9,142 nt of DNA from Cloacimonetes bacterium UBA5456 (GTDB taxonomy: Bacteria; Cloacimonadota; Cloacimonadia; Cloacimonadales; Cloacimonadaceae): assembly GCA_002427325.1 (NCBI GenBank), contig DIQS01000055.1, positions 1 through 9,142 on the forward strand, read 5' to 3'. The notes under the pieces are model-generated. The model made no database searches. It was not told where the DNA came from and saw only the letters and a list, made by a program, of their open reading frames with translations. Below, piece after piece: positions 7,601-9,142 of this stretch; position 1 is the first letter of the stretch, and every line of letters begins with the position of its first letter. The position numbers and the translations under genes were made by a program.

Positions 7601-8947
7601 ATTGATCGCAAAAAGGCTACTGGAAAGATGATAGACTATCTCGGCAGCGGGCAGGTCGTTTTCGGCGCATATATGCAGAGCTTGACGATAATATTCCGCC
7701 GCCTTATCGTTTTGATTTAGATAGGAATAGCGTTGTGCAATGCACTGTAGCCACCTGATTTTATCTTCGGGGCTTTTGCTGAAAGAATAGAGATATTCAC
7801 AAATGGCGATGCTGCTCTCGGAATCACTGACAAGATCAAAGATATCCAGAACATCAGTAAACAATTTCAACTGTTTTGAGCCTGTTTTTTGCGCAAGTTG
7901 GGCTATGGATTGTTTATTCTCATTCGTGCTGAGCAGATGTTCAAACAATGTCTTGATAAGCTGTTGGTTATGGCTTTCATTTTTACGATTTACCCATGCT
8001 CTGAAGTCACGCTTCTTTTGAACGATGAGATTGTCATCAATTGCCGCCAAGAGCCCCAATTCTATAAGGATATTTGCATCTGCTTTATAGCTTTTACGCC
8101 CCAGAGCATTTGCCACTCGGCTGAGAGGCATGCCATCAAGAATATAAGCCGCCAACATTAATTCTTGTTGGCTCTCATTGAGACTTGCCAGGTTTTGTTC
8201 ATACACTTCATGCGCATCATAGGTCTTTTCGAGATAGGGGCTTAGGTCGATCTTTCCATCTTTGATACTGCGTGAAAGCTCACTGAGGATCTTCTCCAAA
8301 ATCATGAGATTGCCGCCGGTGATGCTGTGCAAAATCTCTCCCTCGGAGATGTGACTCAAATCCGTTTCAGGAAAAACCATCGCCAGAAGCTTTTGCATGT
8401 CCTCAGCAACTATATCCGGCATGGTGATAACGATGGAAAAGGTGAATTGTCGCTTCTGACTAAGTGCAATGATCTGTATCCCCGCATCGGGAGCATATTG
8501 CACGATGTATTGCAGAAAACTATTGCTATATGAATCAAGAACATCGCAGTCATCAATGAGCAAAGCGATAGGTTTTAAGAGGTTTTTTTCGGTGAATTGC
8601 TCAGTTATATAGTAGAAGAAATCATACTTGCGCCCGCTGTGATATTTCTGATTATACTCTTTATAAATCTTGTTTTGGGCATCAATATCAAGCCCGGTCA
8701 AGATCTGAACCAACTCATGCAGATGGTTATAACTGAGAGGATGGGGCGAAAAATAGACACATTCTGGGAATATCTTGTCCAGACTCCGTAAGATCGGAAC
8801 CACAAGATGAGATTTTCCTGAGCCGGAACGGCCTACAACCTCAATGAGATGGCTGTTGTTTTGATCTTGAACAAGCTTCAAAACCCGATTTAAATCAAAG
8901 CGTTCAGATATAAAAAGGTGCATTTTCTGATACATTTTGTCAGACAT
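4670..8947 (-). CDS. sigma-54 activator with STAND-like NTPase, TPR array, GAF and Fis-type HTH
   Basis: A 1425-residue transcriptional regulator, far longer than a typical NtrC-family protein (about 450). In order: a P-loop NTPase (about 13-330) with Walker A GRSGSGKS (39-46) and Walker B IALLIDDCD (127-135), then a likely winged-helix part (255-330); helical and TPR repeats (about 380-910), including six units of exactly 40 residues from 559; a coiled linker; a GAF domain (about 955-1085); and a sigma-54-interacting AAA+ domain (about 1109-1340) with Walker A GESGTGKE (1138-1145), the sigma-contact loop as GSFTGA (1185-1190), Walker B GGTFFLDEI (1203-1211) and GNVRQLENEIERA (1325-1337). A Fis-type helix-turn-helix (about 1385-1421) ends it. 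It probably senses a ligand or partner through NTPase/TPR and GAF, then opens RNA polymerase-sigma-54 complexes; signal and targets are unknown. No receiver or kinase domain is seen. ATG at 8947 is chosen over in-frame ATG 8959 because AGGAG precedes it; the earlier ATG would lie upstream of that site. Confidence 0.93.
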   Translation of the reverse strand: MSDKMYQKMHLFISERFDLNRVLKLVQDQNNSHLIEVVGRSGSGKSHLVVPILRSLDKIFPECVYFSPHPLSYNHLHELVQILTGLDIDAQNKIYKEYNQKYHSGRKYDFFYYITEQFTEKNLLKPIALLIDDCDVLDSYSNSFLQYIVQYAPDAGIQIIALSQKRQFTFSIVITMPDIVAEDMQKLLAMVFPETDLSHISEGEILHSITGGNLMILEKILSELSRSIKDGKIDLSPYLEKTYDAHEVYEQNLASLNESQQELMLAAYILDGMPLSRVANALGRKSYKADANILIELGLLAAIDDNLIVQKKRDFRAWVNRKNESHNQQLIKTLFEHLLSTNENKQSIAQLAQKTGSKQLKLFTDVLDIFDLVSDSESSIAICEYLYSFSKSPEDKIRWLQCIAQRYSYLNQNDKAAEYYRQALHICAENDLPAAEIVYHLSSSLFAINSNNFALEIIKKYSPSTIDEYWRARILLLKADILGENEEFIEAFANLENVLANLSVVEDQQSRYRLQAETKKIRGKIHYYTNEWDNSQDAFKEAETLYLLAKDNNGLAAIYNNMGVLFMFQGDWSSSESYFLKSLDLEKKNYSLNGISVCYNNLGGLMDDKGDAHRSLYYLEEALKIQRLLAEPYNITNIYNNMGVTRMDHGDFEGAEEALKKSMEIAIEFNFFRNTVASHNNLGALRFKQGDWEGSIEFYEKAIKLSEENSFVEGLLRSFNNLGEIYEKSGELNLAYDLYFKGLELLPEVSDDYIKAELYGNLGSVLTKLHKFKDAYRYLVESLDFFKNLGARDKIIEGCQYQAFYFIMTHNQESADYYANEALNLARELRNDLEIGKSYFYLGLLERKNYEHAKQHFNDAIKYFLSSRDQYELSLANYELAGVLLDLKEWEKALQILKNNKKIIQRFGSIKLLEQNDILLQKVMREYSSELKEVEFEENLLNQFYEITQKLNEITDLDIIIEQALSSLIEISEADGGMLCLGGSPGNPEAWEYKFYHDFSPEDDAFETIIKLCAETCQENEVNNLKQPQISVKYNNILFLPLSIRQSCLGVVMLYCSRGSNYFSERIINLLNALANQVIVIIENIRSANLEKTHATIRKQLLEDNIYANIIGKSPEMMKIFEIVEKVKDTPTTVLLEGESGTGKELIARALHYSSNRSNKAYVAQYCGALPESLLESELFGHVKGSFTGAAYDKKGLFEVADGGTFFLDEIADISQSTQAKLLRVLQEGEIKRVGATKTEKVNVRVVCATNISLIEKVKSGEFRLDLYYRLNVIRIIVPPLRNRPGDVPLLAIHFLDKYNTRMDKNVLGFSSEAMKMLENYEFPGNVRQLENEIERAVTLVEDNTFISPADFSEEVYKHMDHSRTIDLLSSKKNLKEAVEELERKMIVACLEKNDWNQTQAAKELGLSRQGLIKKLQRYNLNRDE
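6554..7273 (-). repeat. six tandem 120-bp TPR units inside the regulator gene
   Basis: Six consecutive coding units of exactly 120 bases (40 residues) begin at residues 559, 599, 639, 679, 719 and 759 of the regulator. Each opens with a variant of YNN(M/L)G: YNNMG, YNNLG, YNNMG, HNNLG, FNNLG, YGNLG. Most then carry a GD/GDW/GDF turn about 11 residues later. The phase is visible in the DNA, where related AT-rich blocks recur at about 7261, 7141, 7021, 6901, 6781 and 6661. A 40-residue period is the longer TPR class, as in kinesin light chain-like and MalT-like repeats, which usually bind proteins or peptides. Less regular helical repeats flank the array on both sides. Confidence 0.9.
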
Positions 8948-8951
8948 GATT

Positions 8952-8956
8952 CTCCT
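8952..8956 (-). promoter_or_regulatory. Shine-Dalgarno site that sets the regulator start
   Basis: On the minus strand AGGAG lies 4 bases before the ATG at 8947. Choosing the ATG at 8959 instead would place this site inside the coding sequence and leave that start with only AT-rich sequence upstream. The site therefore favours the shorter protein beginning MSDKMYQ. Confidence 0.7.
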
Positions 8957-8982
8957 CATATTTCCAGTTTATCATCGATGCA

Positions 8983-9010
8983 ACTGTAAAAAGAGTTGAC
9001 ATAGTGTCAA
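8983..9010 (-). promoter_or_regulatory. sigma-70-like promoter for the four-gene operon
   Basis: On the minus strand a perfect -35 box TTGACA (9005-9010) is followed by a 16-base spacer and a -10 box TACAGT (8983-8988), which matches the consensus at four of six positions. Transcription would begin near 8976, giving a 5' leader of about 30 bases before the regulator's start. It is the only clear promoter seen for the leftward operon. No -24/-12 element (GG-N10-GC with the usual flanks) was seen in this upstream region by eye. Confidence 0.55.
8996..9010. promoter_or_regulatory. perfect inverted repeat overlapping the -35 box (candidate operator)
   Basis: TTGACA and TGTCAA form perfect 6-base arms around a 3-base centre (TAG on the plus strand). 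On the minus strand the upstream arm is itself the -35 hexamer and the rest lies in the promoter spacer, so a protein bound here would compete with RNA polymerase. The symmetry does not extend past the arms. It may be an operator for an unidentified dimeric repressor or for the regulator's own Fis-type domain. Short palindromes also arise by chance, so the role is inferred from position only. Confidence 0.35.
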
Positions 9011-9142
9011 GTAAAATTGCGCACTTCTTTTGCAAGCCCTTTGATTTACTAAGAATCTGGAAGATTTAGCATGTAATTTTGATCATCATTTTATGCCTCT
9101 TTTCTATTATTTTCATAGCTCTTCCTTACTGGGTTCTGGTCA
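9011..9142. other. upstream region beyond the promoter; no supported gene
   Basis: This AT-rich stretch contains no recognisable protein family. On the minus strand a 16-codon frame (9066-9116) has an ATG preceded by AAGGA at good spacing and ends in TAA. On the plus strand a short frame starts at 9093 and is still open at the edge, but has no ribosome binding site. No terminator of an upstream gene is evident. Confidence 0.4.

Noticed and set aside
4670..8947. The regulator as part of an anti-phage system (NTPase plus TPR resembles Avs/NLR proteins, next to a nuclease-helicase)
   Set aside because: The C-terminus is a complete sigma-54 activator with a DNA-binding domain and shows no toxic effector. 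The neighbours are housekeeping DinG, MurB and a permease, with no mobile element or other defence gene in view.
8948..8959. Longer start of the regulator at ATG 8959
   Set aside because: The AGGAG site lies between this ATG and the next in-frame ATG at 8947, so it serves the latter. The extra four residues (MRRI) are an artefact of reading through the ribosome binding site.
9093..9142. Divergent plus-strand gene starting at ATG 9093 and running off the right edge
   Set aside because: Only about 16 codons are visible, with no ribosome binding site and no convincing promoter spacing from the plus-strand TTGACA arm (8996-9001).

Overview
The window holds four protein-coding genes, all on the minus strand and read right to left: a very large sigma-54-type transcriptional regulator, a DinG-family exonuclease-helicase, MurB, and an ABC-transporter permease. 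Each consecutive pair overlaps by exactly 4 bases (ATGA, ATGA, GTGA). Together with a single recognisable promoter upstream of the first gene, this points to one translationally coupled operon. Coding density is nearly complete. The only non-coding stretches are about 195 bases at the right edge and 151 bases at the left edge, and no RNA gene, insertion sequence or CRISPR array was seen.

Right edge to left. Bases 8948-9142 carry a sigma-70-like promoter (TTGACA, 16-base spacer, TACAGT) whose -35 box is one arm of a perfect inverted repeat, then a Shine-Dalgarno site for the regulator. The regulator (4670-8947, 1425 residues) joins an N-terminal P-loop NTPase, a long TPR array, a GAF domain, a sigma-54-interacting AAA+ domain with GSFTGA, and a Fis-type helix-turn-helix. 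It therefore has two separate NTPase modules and no receiver domain. The next gene (1854-4673) is a DnaQ-like exonuclease fused to a DinG/XPD helicase that also carries the four-cysteine iron-sulfur pattern. murB (931-1857) encodes the peptidoglycan-precursor reductase. The last gene (152-934) is an SsuC/TauC/ThiX-type permease. Its ATPase and binding protein are not in the window and may lie beyond the left edge.

The organism is a bacterium that makes peptidoglycan and uses sigma-54. Moderate GC content, tight gene packing and the large TPR/GAF/sigma-54 protein suggest an uncultured or anaerobic Gram-negative-type lineage; Cloacimonadota-like is only an impression and is not proved by the sequence.

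No shared pathway is obvious among the four products. The strongest candidate for something new is the regulator. It looks like a STAND-type sensor (NTPase plus TPR, as in MalT) whose output has been replaced by a sigma-54 activator, encoded at the head of an operon with a DNA-processing enzyme, a cell-wall enzyme and a transporter subunit.
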